A stretch of 64,000 nt of DNA from Streptomyces rhizosphaerihabitans (GTDB lineage Bacteria; Actinomycetota; Actinomycetes; Streptomycetales; Streptomycetaceae). Where the stretch lies: contig NZ_JAODTZ010000014.1 of the NCBI RefSeq assembly GCF_025399795.1, forward strand, positions 62,001 to 126,000. Direction: 5' to 3'. Position 1 is the stretch's first letter. Each line of letters starts with the position of its first letter. The translations under genes were made by a program, and so were the position numbers. Positions 1 to 9,039 of the stretch are shown here, piece after piece. Below the pieces are notes generated by a model, which searched no databases, had not been told where the DNA came from, and was given only the letters and a program-made list of their open reading frames with translations.

Positions 1-787
1 CACGCTGAAGCTGGTCCGTCAGGCCTGGCTCGACGGCCACGAGATCGGCACCCACTTCAACGGCCACTTCTGCGGCGGCTCCGGCTCGGTCGGCAACTGG
101 ACGTCCCGGCAGTGGCGCAGCGAGATCGACCAGGCCAAGTCCTTCGTCACCGAGTGGCGCACCAACACGGGCTGGACCGATCTGCCCCCGCTGCCCTTCG
201 ACTACGAGAAGGAACTCATCGGCGCCCGCACCCCGTGCCTGCTCGGCCAGAACAACCTGCTGCCCGCCGCCAAGGAGCTCGGCTGGCGTTACGACGCCTC
301 CTCGCCCGGCGGTGTCCAGCGCTGGCCGCAGAAGAAGGAGGGGCTGTGGGACCTGCCGCTGCAGGCGATGCCCTTCCCCGGGCACCGCTTCGAGGTCCTC
401 TCGATGGACTACAACATCCTCGCCAACCAGTCCGTCAACTCCACCCGGGCGCCCTCGTACAACTACCCGGGCTGGCGCACCCAGGCGGCAGAATCGTATG
501 TCTCCGGATTCAAGCGGGCATACGAGACGAATCGTGCCCCCTTCTTCATCGGCAACCACTTCGAGGAGTGGAACGGCGGCATCTACATGGACGCCGTCGA
601 GCACGTGTTCACCCACGTCGCCCGGGAGAAGGAGAAGGGCGCCGACGTGCGCATGGTCTCCTTCCGTCAGTTCGTGGACTGGCTGGATGTGCAGCGGCCC
701 GAGGTGCTGGCGAAGCTCCAGTCGATGGACGTGGCGGAGCGGCCGGACGGAGGCTGGCACTCCTTCCTTCGGGGGCAGGCCGCCTGA
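1..787 (+). CDS. Polysaccharide deacetylase-like protein, 3' part
   Basis: The gene enters from the left edge; its codon frame begins at base 2 and runs to TGA at 785-787, leaving about 261 residues. The visible start of the fragment has the EIGTHFNGHFC segment, whose spaced histidines resemble the metal-binding part of NodB-type carbohydrate esterases, and a later GARTPCLL segment resembles their downstream conserved strand. Near the end, FIGNHFEEWNGG suggests the closing active-site loop. Such proteins remove N- or O-acetyl groups from cell-wall or extracellular glycans and are usually exported, but the N-terminus with any signal peptide lies outside the window. It is followed after 66 bases by the thioredoxin-like gene, so readthrough is possible. 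The family call is fairly safe; the substrate is unknown. Confidence 0.7.
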   Translation, partial: TLKLVRQAWLDGHEIGTHFNGHFCGGSGSVGNWTSRQWRSEIDQAKSFVTEWRTNTGWTDLPPLPFDYEKELIGARTPCLLGQNNLLPAAKELGWRYDASSPGGVQRWPQKKEGLWDLPLQAMPFPGHRFEVLSMDYNILANQSVNSTRAPSYNYPGWRTQAAESYVSGFKRAYETNRAPFFIGNHFEEWNGGIYMDAVEHVFTHVAREKEKGADVRMVSFRQFVDWLDVQRPEVLAKLQSMDVAERPDGGWHSFLRGQAA

Positions 788-853
788 AATGCGGGTTTCC
801 ACCCGCAAGGGGGGTGCGGAAGATCCCCGAAACGGGCATGCGAAACTTTTCAC

Positions 854-1471
854 ATGAGTGCCGCCTGCCGCGCAGACCAGCGCCCGAACCGCACCCGCGC
901 CACCCTGTACACCGCAGGGGCCGCCGTCGCCGCGCTCGTCCTGTCCGCGTGCGGATCCGGCGGCACCTCCGGCGGCTCGGGCAACAGCAACTACGTCTCC
1001 GGCAAGGACGGCATCTCCACGGTCGCCAAGGGGTCCAGGGACGCCGTCCCGGACCTCTCCGGCAAGACCGTCGACGGCAAGCAGCTCGACGTCGCGGACT
1101 ACAAGGGCAAGGTCGTCGTCCTCAACGTGTGGGGCTCCTGGTGCCCGCCGTGCCGCGCCGAGACGCCGAACTTCGTCAAGGTCGCCAAGGAGACCGCCGG
1201 ACAGGGCGTGCAGTTCGTCGGCATCAACACGCGTGACGCCAGCACCGCACTGGCGAAGGCCTTCGAGACGGAGCAGAAGGTCACGTATCCCAGCCTGTAC
1301 GACCCGACGGGCAAGCTGATGCTCCGCTTCAAGAAGGGCACGCTCAACCCGCAGACGATCCCCTCGACGCTCATCATCGACCGGGACGGGAAGATCGCGG
1401 CCCGCACGCTGCAGGCGCTCAGCGAAGACAAGCTGCACGAGATGCTCGACCCCATCCTCGCGGAGAAGTGA
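854..1471 (+). CDS. TlpA/ResA-family thiol-disulfide oxidoreductase lipoprotein
   Basis: This 205-residue protein begins with a short basic segment, a hydrophobic stretch and a lipobox LSAC with the acylated cysteine at about residue 33. It should therefore be anchored on the outer face of the membrane. The thioredoxin fold follows, with the active site WCPPC (Cys97 and Cys100). In cytochrome c maturation such proteins reduce the apocytochrome CXXCH cysteines before haem attachment, receiving electrons from CcdA. The next gene starts with GTG overlapping this stop by four bases, and ResB and CcsB follow, which supports that role. A stand-alone antioxidant role is possible but less likely in this operon. 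Confidence 0.9.
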   Translation: MSAACRADQRPNRTRATLYTAGAAVAALVLSACGSGGTSGGSGNSNYVSGKDGISTVAKGSRDAVPDLSGKTVDGKQLDVADYKGKVVVLNVWGSWCPPCRAETPNFVKVAKETAGQGVQFVGINTRDASTALAKAFETEQKVTYPSLYDPTGKLMLRFKKGTLNPQTIPSTLIIDRDGKIAARTLQALSEDKLHEMLDPILAEK

Positions 1472-2259
1472 CCGGCGTGTCCCTTCTCCTGGCGTCCACG
1501 AATCTCGCCGCCTCGACCGGCATGAACACCACGGTCTACAGCGGCGCCCTGCTGCTCGCGCTGCCGCTCGCCGTGCTCGGCGGGCTCGTCTCCTTCTTCT
1601 CGCCCTGCGTCCTGCCGCTCGTACCCGGCTATCTGTCGTACGTCACCGGAGTCAGCGGCACGGATCTGGCGGAGGCCAGACGGGGGCGGATGGTCGCGGG
1701 GGCCAGTCTGTTCGTGCTCGGCTTCACCGCCGTGTTCGTCTCCGGCGGGGCGCTGTTCGGGTACTTCGGCTCGACGCTGCACGAGTACAACGGCATCCTC
1801 AGCAAGATCCTCGGCGCGCTGATGATCGCGATGGGCGTGTTCTTCATGGGGCTGATGCCCTGGCTCACCCAGCGCGAGTTCCGCTTCCACCGGCGGCCGG
1901 TGACCGGGCTCGCCGGGGCGCCGATACTGGGCGCGCTCTTCGGCATCGGCTGGACGCCGTGTCTGGGCCCGACACTCACCTCCGTCAACATGCTCTCCAT
2001 GGACCAGGCGAGCGCCGGGCGCGGGGCCATACTGACGGTCGCCTACTGCCTCGGACTGGGAGTGCCCTTCGTCCTCGCCGCGGTCGCCTTCCGCAAGGCG
2101 CTCGGCGCGTTCGGCTGGGTGAAGCGTCACTACGCCTGGGTGATGCGGATCGGCGGCGGAATGATGATCGTGACCGGGCTTCTCCTGCTGACCGGTGCCT
2201 GGGACGGCATCGTGCAGCAGGCGCAGACCTGGTCCGACGGCTTCACGGTAGGGATCTGA
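1468..2259 (+). CDS. ccdA: Cytochrome c biogenesis transmembrane protein CcdA
   Basis: This 263-residue polytopic membrane protein of the DsbD/CcdA family carries electrons from cytoplasmic thioredoxin to the extracytoplasmic thioredoxin-like protein encoded just upstream. About six hydrophobic helices are visible. The two redox cysteines lie in the expected motifs, FFSPCVLPL (Cys47) and GWTPCLGP (Cys165). The GTG start is chosen because it overlaps the preceding stop in a GTGA arrangement, giving translational coupling. Only three bases separate its stop from the ATG of resB. Length and motifs fit the short CcdA type rather than full DsbD. Confidence 0.93.
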   Translation: MTGVSLLLASTNLAASTGMNTTVYSGALLLALPLAVLGGLVSFFSPCVLPLVPGYLSYVTGVSGTDLAEARRGRMVAGASLFVLGFTAVFVSGGALFGYFGSTLHEYNGILSKILGALMIAMGVFFMGLMPWLTQREFRFHRRPVTGLAGAPILGALFGIGWTPCLGPTLTSVNMLSMDQASAGRGAILTVAYCLGLGVPFVLAAVAFRKALGAFGWVKRHYAWVMRIGGGMMIVTGLLLLTGAWDGIVQQAQTWSDGFTVGI

Positions 2260-2262
2260 TCC

Positions 2263-4101
2263 ATGAGCACGACCGACACCGGCAACACGTCCGAGTCCGC
2301 CGCGACGCCGGAGGACGACGGCACGCCGGACCCGGCGAGCACCAAGCGGCACATCGGGGTGAGCGCCGACGGCGAACTCGGCGAGGCCGGGTCGCAGTTG
2401 TCCACCGCGCCCGTGGAGACGGCGGTGCCCGGCTCCTTCGGCGGCGCGCGCACCCCCGGCGCCCTGGGATGGATCGCCTGGACAGGCCGCGAGGTCACCG
2501 GCTGGGCCCGCTGGATCTGGCGCCAGCTCACGTCGATGCGGGTCGCGCTGATCCTGCTCTTCCTGCTGTCGCTCGGCGCCATCCCCGGATCGCTGATCCC
2601 GCAGTCCGGCACCGACGCGGCGAAGGTGCAGGAATTCAAGGACGCGCACAGCGTGCTCGGTCCGCTCTACGACCGGCTCGGCCTGTTCCATGTCTACAGC
2701 TCGGCGTGGTTCTCCGCGATCTACATCCTGCTGTTCATCTCGCTCATCGGCTGCATCGTGCCCCGCACCTGGCAGTTCGTCGGGCAGCTGCGCGGCCGTC
2801 CGCCGGGCGCCCCCAAGCGGCTCACCCGGCTGCCCGCGTACACGACCTGGCGCACCGCGGCGGAGCCCGAGCAGGTCCGCGAGATCGCGCTGAAGGTGCT
2901 CAAGGAGAAGCGGTTCCGGGCGCACGTCGACAAGGACGCCGTCGCCGCCGAGAAGGGCTACCTCCGCGAGACCGGCAACCTGCTCTTCCACATGGCGCTG
3001 ATCGTGATGCTCGTCGCCTTCGCCTGGGGCCAGCTCTTCAAGTCCGAGGGCGACAAGCTGATCGTCGAGGGCGACGGCTTCTCCAACACACTGCTGTCCT
3101 ACGACGACTTCAAGTCCGGCAACCTCTTCAGCACCGACGACCTGACGCCGTTCAGCTTCGACCTGAAGAACTTCACCGGCACCTACGAGCGGACCGGCCC
3201 CAACAAGGGCACGCCCCGCACGTACCAGGCGGCCGTCACCTACAGCGTCGGCGCCTACGGCAAAGACCGCAAGACGCTCGTCAAGGTCAACGAGCCGCTG
3301 GTGATCGGCGACACGAAGGTCTATCTCACCGCCCATGGCTACGCGCCCACCGTGACCGTCCGGGACGGCAAGGGCAACGTCGTCTTCCACGACGCCGTGC
3401 CCCTGCTGCCGCTCGACTCCAACGTCACCTCGCAGGGCGCCGTCAAGGTCATGGACGGCTACAGGAACGCGCAGGGCAAGAGCGAACAGCTCGGCTTCTC
3501 CGCCTTCTTCGTGCCGACCTTCGCCGGGGCGGGCAAGGGCGACATGTTCTCCCAGTTCCCCGCGCTCGACTACCCGGTGCTCGCGCTGAGCGGCTTCCAC
3601 GGCAGCCTCGGGGTCGATGCGGGCCTGCCGCAGAACGTGTACCAGCTCGAGACCACCCACATGAAGCAGTTCAAGGACGCCAAGGGCGAGATCGTCAAGT
3701 CGCGGCTGCGGCCCGGCGAGACGATGACCCTGCCGGACGGCGCCGGTTCGATCACCTTCGACAAGGACATCAAGGAGTGGGCGAACTTCCAGGTCACCCA
3801 GCAGCCCGGCAGTGACTGGGCGCTGGCCGGGGCGTTCACCGCGATCTTCGGACTCGCCGGGTCGCTGTTCATCCAGCGCCGCCGGGTCTGGGTGCGGGCG
3901 ACCACCGGCCCCGACGGTGTCACCGTCGTCGAGATGGCCGGGCTCGGCCGCAGCGAGTCCGCGAAGCTTCCCGAGGAGCTCGGCGACCTGGCCGCGCTCG
4001 TGCACGAACAGGCACCCACCAAGCCCGACGAAGACGCGGCACCCACCGACGCCGACGCCGAACCCCCCGTACCCGCCGCTGAAGGGTCCAAGAAGCAGTG
4101 A
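2263..4101 (+). CDS. resB: ResB/Ccs1-type cytochrome c biogenesis protein
   Basis: This 612-residue protein is the Ccs1 half of the system II haem lyase, which with CcsB moves haem out of the cell and attaches it to apocytochrome c. After a polar leader of about 70 residues there are two hydrophobic helices (around residues 88-110 and 145-165). A third helix begins with LLFHMALIVMLV near residue 243. A large extracytoplasmic domain of about 250 residues follows, then a last helix near residue 520 and a Pro/Asp-rich cytoplasmic tail. The histidine in the third helix is a plausible haem ligand, as in other ResB proteins. It starts three bases after ccdA and overlaps ccsB. Confidence 0.93.
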   Translation: MSTTDTGNTSESAATPEDDGTPDPASTKRHIGVSADGELGEAGSQLSTAPVETAVPGSFGGARTPGALGWIAWTGREVTGWARWIWRQLTSMRVALILLFLLSLGAIPGSLIPQSGTDAAKVQEFKDAHSVLGPLYDRLGLFHVYSSAWFSAIYILLFISLIGCIVPRTWQFVGQLRGRPPGAPKRLTRLPAYTTWRTAAEPEQVREIALKVLKEKRFRAHVDKDAVAAEKGYLRETGNLLFHMALIVMLVAFAWGQLFKSEGDKLIVEGDGFSNTLLSYDDFKSGNLFSTDDLTPFSFDLKNFTGTYERTGPNKGTPRTYQAAVTYSVGAYGKDRKTLVKVNEPLVIGDTKVYLTAHGYAPTVTVRDGKGNVVFHDAVPLLPLDSNVTSQGAVKVMDGYRNAQGKSEQLGFSAFFVPTFAGAGKGDMFSQFPALDYPVLALSGFHGSLGVDAGLPQNVYQLETTHMKQFKDAKGEIVKSRLRPGETMTLPDGAGSITFDKDIKEWANFQVTQQPGSDWALAGAFTAIFGLAGSLFIQRRRVWVRATTGPDGVTVVEMAGLGRSESAKLPEELGDLAALVHEQAPTKPDEDAAPTDADAEPPVPAAEGSKKQ

Positions 4102-5219
4102 CGCTCGCCACCGCACACGACCTGGGCGCCGTGACCGATCTGGCCACCGCGACCAACGAACACCTCGCCAACATCAGCAACACGCTGATCTACTCCGCGA
4201 TGGCCGTCTACACCCTGGCCTTCTTCGCCTACATCGCCGAGTGGCTCTTCGGCAGCCGCAGCAAGGTCGCCCGCACCGCCAACGCGCTCACCGCGAACGG
4301 CGCGAAGACGGCGACGGCGGCCCCCGAGGTCACCGTGCAGAAGGCCGGCGGCACCGCCGTGCTGGAGCGGCCGAAGGTCGTCACCCGGTCCGCGGCGGGC
4401 GCGCGGGACGTGCCCGACGGGCCCGGTGCGCACGGCGGGGACGAGCAGGGCGACCTCTACGGGCGTATCGCCGTGTCCCTGAGCGTGCTGGCCTGGGCCG
4501 TCGAGGCGGCCGGTGTGGTCGCCCGCGCCATGTCGGTGGGGCGTGCCCCCTGGGGCAACATGTACGAGTTCAACATCACCTTCTCCACCGTCGCCGTCGC
4601 GGTCTTCCTCGTCCTGCTCGCGCTGAAGAAGGACGTCCGCTGGCTCGGCCTCCCGCTGATCACCACGGTCCTCCTCGATCTCGGTCTCGCGGTCACCGTC
4701 CTGTACACCGCGAGCGACCAACTGGTTCCCGCGCTGCACTCGTACTGGCTGTACATCCACGTGTCGACCGCGATCCTGTGCGGCGCCGTCTTCTACGTGG
4801 GCGCCGTCGGCACGATCCTGTACCTCTTCAAGGACTCCTACGAGAACAAGCTCGTGAACGGCGGACAGCCCGGCCGGTTCGCCACCTCCGTCATGGAGCG
4901 GCTGCCCGCCTCGGCCTCGCTCGACAAGTTCTCCTACCGCGTGAACGCCGCCGTCTTCCCGCTGTGGACGTTCACGATCATCGCGGGCGCGATCTGGGCG
5001 GGCGACGCCTGGGGCCGCTACTGGGGCTGGGACCCCAAGGAGACCTGGGCGTTCATCACCTGGGTCGCTTACGCCTGCCACCTGCACGCGCGGGCCACGG
5101 CCGGCTGGAAGGGCCGCAAGGCCGCCTACATCGCCCTGATCGCCTTCGGGTGCTGGCTGTTCAACTACTACGGTGTCAACATCTTCGTCGGCGGCAAGCA
5201 CTCCTACGCGGGTGTCTGA
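4098..5219 (+). CDS. ccsB: CcsB/ResC (CcsA-family) cytochrome c haem lyase subunit
   Basis: This 373-residue polytopic protein has the tryptophan-rich WWD signature of haem-handling proteins, visible as GRYWGWDPKETWAFITW, with histidines on either side (HSYWLYIH before, HLHARA after) that would ligate haem. It partners ResB in the system II haem lyase. The region between the first helix and the core, about residues 55-115, is a soluble Ala/Gly-rich insert. The GTG start overlaps the resB stop as GTGA, so the four genes from the lipoprotein onward form one coupled operon. A strong terminator lies 17 bases after the stop. Confidence 0.94.
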   Translation: MTLATAHDLGAVTDLATATNEHLANISNTLIYSAMAVYTLAFFAYIAEWLFGSRSKVARTANALTANGAKTATAAPEVTVQKAGGTAVLERPKVVTRSAAGARDVPDGPGAHGGDEQGDLYGRIAVSLSVLAWAVEAAGVVARAMSVGRAPWGNMYEFNITFSTVAVAVFLVLLALKKDVRWLGLPLITTVLLDLGLAVTVLYTASDQLVPALHSYWLYIHVSTAILCGAVFYVGAVGTILYLFKDSYENKLVNGGQPGRFATSVMERLPASASLDKFSYRVNAAVFPLWTFTIIAGAIWAGDAWGRYWGWDPKETWAFITWVAYACHLHARATAGWKGRKAAYIALIAFGCWLFNYYGVNIFVGGKHSYAGV

Positions 5220-5235
5220 CCCGTCCGGACGCGCC

Positions 5236-5275
5236 AAGGCCGGCCCCGGTGACCTGTGTCACCGGGGCCGGCCTT
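5236..5275. terminator. Bidirectional terminator after the cytochrome c maturation operon
   Basis: An 18-base arm (5236-5253, AAGGCCGGCCCCGGTGAC) pairs perfectly with 5258-5275 around a four-base loop CTGT. It sits between the convergent ccsB and P-loop ATPase genes, and the AAGG/CCTT ends give a short T tract on either strand. This is the strongest hairpin I found in the window. Confidence 0.9.
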
Positions 5276-5378
5276 CGTCGTACGCGCGTCGGCGGGACCT
5301 CTCGACGCACCGGCCACGCCCCCGAGTGCCCTCGCTCCGGTCCGCGGATTCGTCCAGGAGGAGGGGCACGGGGAGGGG

Positions 5379-6470
5379 TCACGAGGTGCGGGGCGCCGTC
5401 GGGGGCAGTGGTGGCAGCGAGACGAGCAGGGCCCGTGAGGACGGCGAGGTGCCGGGCCGCCAGCCGGTCTCCCGGGCCGCCTCGGGCAGGGCGAGCCGGC
5501 CCGCGTTGCGCAGCGCCGGATGCGCGTAGCCCCGTAGCGCGGCGAAGAACACGGCCTGGTCCCCGATGCCGTCGGCGCGGTCACGCAGGACCGGCTCCAG
5601 GAGCCCGAGGCCCGCGGGCTCCTGGACGTTGTCGATCAACAGGACCGGACGTCCGCGCCGCTGCGAGCGCTGCACCACCCCCGCGTACGCCTCGTCGAGG
5701 TCGGCCAGCAGCGCCCGTACGAGATGGCGTTCGGCGTGCCTGCGTGCGTCGCCGCCCGCCCGGAAGTGCCGGGCGAGCAGGATCAGTGCGAGTTTGGGGC
5801 TGCCCTGCGCGTTCGGGTAGTCCCGGTACCAGGTGGCGGCCCTGCGCAGCCGGCGGTGGGCCGGGGAGACGCCCTCCGTGAACGCCTCCAGGGTCGCCTC
5901 GATGATCGGCTCCACCACCGGACCCGTCCCGCTCATCGACGCGACGAGCCTGGAGATCACCTTGCTCATCCAGCGCCCCGCGAACCCCGGCAGCCAGGAG
6001 TCGGCCTCGTTGAGCAGCAGGATCCGCTCCGCCTCCAGGCGGATGCGCGGCACGTCGCGGTTGCCCCAGCCGCCCGCCGCCACGGCCAGCAGCCCCGACG
6101 ACAGCCGCGGGAAGGCGATCCTTCCGGCGCCCTTGACCGGTTCGGCGAGCTGCTCCGCGGCCGTGGTGAGCGCCTGCCCGGCCGGCGACCAGGACTGCGC
6201 CGGACGTTCGGGAGGCGGCGCGGTGAACTGCCGTTCCTCGCCGTCGATCAGGGCGATGGGGGTGTGCCCGCGATAGGCGTCGCGCAGGGCGAGGAGCACG
6301 GCGGTCTTGCCCTGCCCCCGGCCGCCCGCGAAGACCACGAAAGGCGGCTCCACGGGGTGTTCGTACGGTGTGGTGCCGAGCTGGTGCGGACGCAGACCGA
6401 CCAGTCGTGACGCGAGTCCGGGCGGATCGGTGTCGAACAGCGAACCCCGACTGTGCAGCTCTGTGTGCAC
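5379..6470 (-). CDS. P-loop ATPase of unrecognised family
   Basis: The 363-residue product has a clear Walker A motif, GGRGQGKT at residues 49-56, and a hydrophobic strand ending in PVLLIDNVQ near residue 280 that is a likely Walker B. No membrane segment or other known domain was recognised. The start is GTG at 6470, with GGGGGAG a few bases upstream. Its end is odd: after a well-conserved-looking LLVSLPPLPP the protein stops within a few residues, so it may be a shortened version of a longer NTPase. It is convergent to ccsB and has no obvious operon partner. Function unknown. Confidence 0.65.
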   Translation of the reverse strand: MHTELHSRGSLFDTDPPGLASRLVGLRPHQLGTTPYEHPVEPPFVVFAGGRGQGKTAVLLALRDAYRGHTPIALIDGEERQFTAPPPERPAQSWSPAGQALTTAAEQLAEPVKGAGRIAFPRLSSGLLAVAAGGWGNRDVPRIRLEAERILLLNEADSWLPGFAGRWMSKVISRLVASMSGTGPVVEPIIEATLEAFTEGVSPAHRRLRRAATWYRDYPNAQGSPKLALILLARHFRAGGDARRHAERHLVRALLADLDEAYAGVVQRSQRRGRPVLLIDNVQEPAGLGLLEPVLRDRADGIGDQAVFFAALRGYAHPALRNAGRLALPEAARETGWRPGTSPSSRALLVSLPPLPPTAPRTS

Positions 6471-6611
6471 CGCATCTCCCCCTGGTCCGCGGTCCGGTCC
6501 GAAGTGCTGCTGTGAGGTGTATCAACAACAAGTGAGGAAAGGTGAGTTGGTTCGGGATAGGCCGTTCGGCGTCCGCTCGGCGTCCGTTTGCTTACGGAAA
6601 TGTTCCGCCGT

Positions 6612-7808
6612 TCAATCGACAGTGATCGAATCGAGCTTCTGGCGCAGATAGACATGGGAGTCGACGGGTTCGTACGTGACGCGGCCCACCGGGGCGGGCA
6701 CCGACTCGACCCGGGTTCCCGGTGTGCACTCGCCGAAGTACACCAGCGAGATCAGCTCCTCGGTGGGCGCGTCGGCCGGTGGCGGCAGCACCCGGTGGCG
6801 TCCCGAGCGCCACCGGTCGCCGGTCCAACGGGCCATGAGATCACCGATGTTGATCGTGAACGCGGCCGGGTCGAAAGGCGCGTCCTGCCAGCCGTCCTCG
6901 TCCGTGAAGACCTGGAGCCCGCCCTTGCCGGACTGCCGGTCGAGGATGGTGACGGTGCCGAAGTCGGTGTGCGGTCCGATGCGGAACTGGCCCGGCCGCG
7001 GCTCGCCGACGACCTCCGTGCCCGGATACCAGTTGATGTTGAAGCCGTACGTCGGGTGGTCCATGTGCCGGGTGAAGAAGTCCGGTTGGAGGCCGAGCGC
7101 TTGGCCGAGCAGCTCCAGCAGCTGGTTCTCCAGCTCGCCCATCGCCGTCAGGTACTCCTCGCAGAGCTCGCGCAGTTCCGGGGTCTCGGCGGGCCAGACG
7201 TTGGGCGCGTACCACTCCGCGTCGGTCTCGGGGTCCTCGAACGGCTCGCGCGTCGCGAACGTCAGTGACTCCTTGAGGTCCGGCGGGGTCTCGGTGCCCT
7301 CGGAGTAGCCGTTGGCCTCGGCGCCCGGCCCGAGCCAGCCGCGCCCGCCGACGCGGGCGGCGTACGGCTGTTTCGTCCCGGCGGGCAGCACGAAGAAGGT
7401 GCGGGCGGCGTCCCTCAGGCGGCGGCGCAGTTCCGGGTCCACGCCGTGGCCGGTGACGAGCAGGAAGCCGGCGGTCCGCAGGGCGTCGTCGACGGTGCGG
7501 GCGACGGCGGCGCGGGCGTCGGGGTCCCCGGAGAGCCAGGGGCCCAGGTCGACGGTGGGGATGCGGGAAGCGGCAGGGGCGCCGGGACCGGTCGGGGCGA
7601 CCGCCGCGCCGGGGTCGGTCGCCGTGCCTCGGCCGTCCCCGGCCGCGTCCGCGGGAGCGGCCGGGGACGTGGGCGCGGTGGCGTCCGCGGGAGTGCCCGG
7701 GTCCGCGGGAGTGCCCGGGTCCGTGGGCGCGGCCGGGTCCGTGGGGCCGCCCGGGTCCGTCGGAGCGGCTGTATCCGCGGGAATCGCCCCCGCCCTCGGG
7801 TCACTCAC
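6612..7808 (-). CDS. 2-oxoglutarate/Fe(II)-dependent oxygenase, isopenicillin N synthase-like
   Basis: The catalytic part has the N-terminal DIOX_N signature (IPTVDLGPWLSG near residue 85). The iron- and co-substrate-binding double-stranded beta-helix follows, with HTDFGTVTIL supplying the HxD pair, a later histidine in RHRVLPP, and YFGE near the end. Members hydroxylate or desaturate small molecules, sometimes purine-like ones. The first ~80 residues are a low-complexity Pro/Ala/Thr/Asp tract with repeated TDPG/ADPG units, unusual for the family. The GTG start overlaps the stop of the upstream deaminase by eight bases, so the two are translationally coupled and probably act in one pathway. 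The true start could lie downstream of the repeat tract, but no good site was seen. Confidence 0.85.
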   Translation of the reverse strand: MSDPRAGAIPADTAAPTDPGGPTDPAAPTDPGTPADPGTPADATAPTSPAAPADAAGDGRGTATDPGAAVAPTGPGAPAASRIPTVDLGPWLSGDPDARAAVARTVDDALRTAGFLLVTGHGVDPELRRRLRDAARTFFVLPAGTKQPYAARVGGRGWLGPGAEANGYSEGTETPPDLKESLTFATREPFEDPETDAEWYAPNVWPAETPELRELCEEYLTAMGELENQLLELLGQALGLQPDFFTRHMDHPTYGFNINWYPGTEVVGEPRPGQFRIGPHTDFGTVTILDRQSGKGGLQVFTDEDGWQDAPFDPAAFTINIGDLMARWTGDRWRSGRHRVLPPPADAPTEELISLVYFGECTPGTRVESVPAPVGRVTYEPVDSHVYLRQKLDSITVD

Positions 7809-8258
7809 CGATGTCCTCGTTCCACAGCGCCGGGTTGTTCTTGATGAAGGTGCGCATCAACGCCGTGCACTCGGGATCGTCGAGCAGCACGATCTGTACG
7901 CCGTGCTCGGCGAGCCAGTCGTGGCCGCCGTGGAAGGTGGCCGCCTCGCCGACGACCACCCGGGAGATGCCGAACTGCCGGACCAGCCCGCTGCAGTACC
8001 AGCAGGGCGACAGGGTGGTCACCATGGTCGTACCGCGATACGTCCGCTGCCGTCCCGCGTCGCGGAAGGCGGCCGTCTCGCCGTGCGCCGAGGGATCGCC
8101 GTCCTGGACGCGGCGGTTGTGGCCGCGGCCGAGAAGGGTGCCGTCCGCGCCGTACAGCGCCGCCCCGATGGGGATACCGCCCTCGGCGAGCCCCATCGGG
8201 CCTCGGCCAGGGCGGTGGCGAGCCACGCGCGGGCCTGTGCCTGATCGATGCGCTCCAT
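7801..8258 (-). pseudogene. Nucleoside/cytosine deaminase with an apparent one-base frameshift
   Basis: The body of the gene encodes a yeast-type cytidine/guanine deaminase. It has the zinc motif HGETAAF, PCWYC for the two cysteines, and the family-typical ending NPALWNEDIGE. The natural start is ATG at 8256-8258, preceded by GGGAG, and encodes MERIDQAQARAWLATALAEAR. That N-terminus is in a different frame from the body, which resumes as MGLAEGGIPIG at about 8196. Inserting one base near 8197-8199 restores a single ~152-residue protein of normal length. This is either a real inactivating deletion or a sequence error. An in-frame start at 8325 would add 45 non-homologous residues and is not believed; starting at the internal ATG 8196 would lose the first helix. 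The downstream oxygenase overlaps its stop. Confidence 0.75.
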
Positions 8259-8363
8259 GGTCCCCACTCTCCCGCGGGACTCCAGTCCCGTGCGGCGGGA
8301 ACACGAGGGCAACGCGGGGAAGCACCCTCCTGCCGCGCGGGGTTCGCCCCGAGGCGGCGCGGA

Positions 8364-9008
8364 TCAGCCGCTCTCCGGCCTGCGGGCCAGGATGAAGGCC
8401 TGGGGGGTGTTCTCCTGGGTCTCGGCCTCGCGGACGAGGCGGGTGACCTCGAACAGGCCCGCGTTCCGCAGGAGTTCGGCGACCCGCTCGGGCGGGAAGC
8501 GGTGGACGTCGAGGTCGACGTCATGGCCGTACGCGTGCTCCAGGCGGACGCGTTCGGCACCGACCTTGAAGGCGATGAGCAGATGGCCGCCGGGGGCGAG
8601 GACACGGTGGAACTCGGCGAACATCACGGGCAGTTCGTCGATCGGCGTGTGCACGGTGGAGTACCAGACGAGGGCTCCGGCGAGCGTGCCGTCCCCGAGG
8701 TCGAGGCCGGTCATCGTGCCGACCTCGAACCGCAGATGGGGATGGGCCTTGCGGGCCACCGCCACCATCTCCGGAGACAGATCGATCCCGAACGCGTCCA
8801 GCCCGAGCTTCTCCAGATGGATGGTCACCCGCCCCGGCCCGCACCCGAGGTCCGCCACGGCCCCGCCCCCGTCGGCCCGCACCCGCTCGGCGAACGCGGC
8901 CAGCATCGCGATGTCCAGCGGTCTGCCCAACTGGTCCTTGAGCAGCTCGGCGTAGCTCGCGGCGACGGTGTCGTAGGAGGCGCGGGTGGCGTGGAGGCGA
9001 GTCGTCAT
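8364..9008 (-). CDS. Class I SAM-dependent methyltransferase
   Basis: The 214-residue product has the Rossmann-type SAM-binding motif I, VADLGCGPGRVT, near residue 53, an acidic residue in GIDLSPEMV two strands later, and a Methyltransf_25/11-like core ending with a LLIAFKVG strand. Proteins like this methylate small molecules; nothing in the sequence identifies the substrate. The ATG at 9008 gives the expected pre-core length. It lies 31 bases after the quinone oxidoreductase gene on the same strand, so they may be cotranscribed. Family call firm, role unknown. Confidence 0.85.
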   Translation of the reverse strand: MTTRLHATRASYDTVAASYAELLKDQLGRPLDIAMLAAFAERVRADGGGAVADLGCGPGRVTIHLEKLGLDAFGIDLSPEMVAVARKAHPHLRFEVGTMTGLDLGDGTLAGALVWYSTVHTPIDELPVMFAEFHRVLAPGGHLLIAFKVGAERVRLEHAYGHDVDLDVHRFPPERVAELLRNAGLFEVTRLVREAETQENTPQAFILARRPESG

Positions 9009-9039
9009 GGCGGTGCAGGGTAGACCGGGGGTCCGGCAC

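Noticed and set aside
1099..4116. Long minus-strand open frame of about 1000 codons across the cytochrome c operon
   Set aside because: It is the mirror of GC-rich coding sequence; the sense genes have clear CcdA, ResB and thioredoxin motifs and the antisense product is low-complexity Arg/Gly/Ala.
8258..8325. In-frame GTG/ATG starts upstream of the deaminase body up to 8325
   Set aside because: They would add an N-terminus with no family resemblance, while the normal N-terminus is present in another frame; a frameshift explains the data better.
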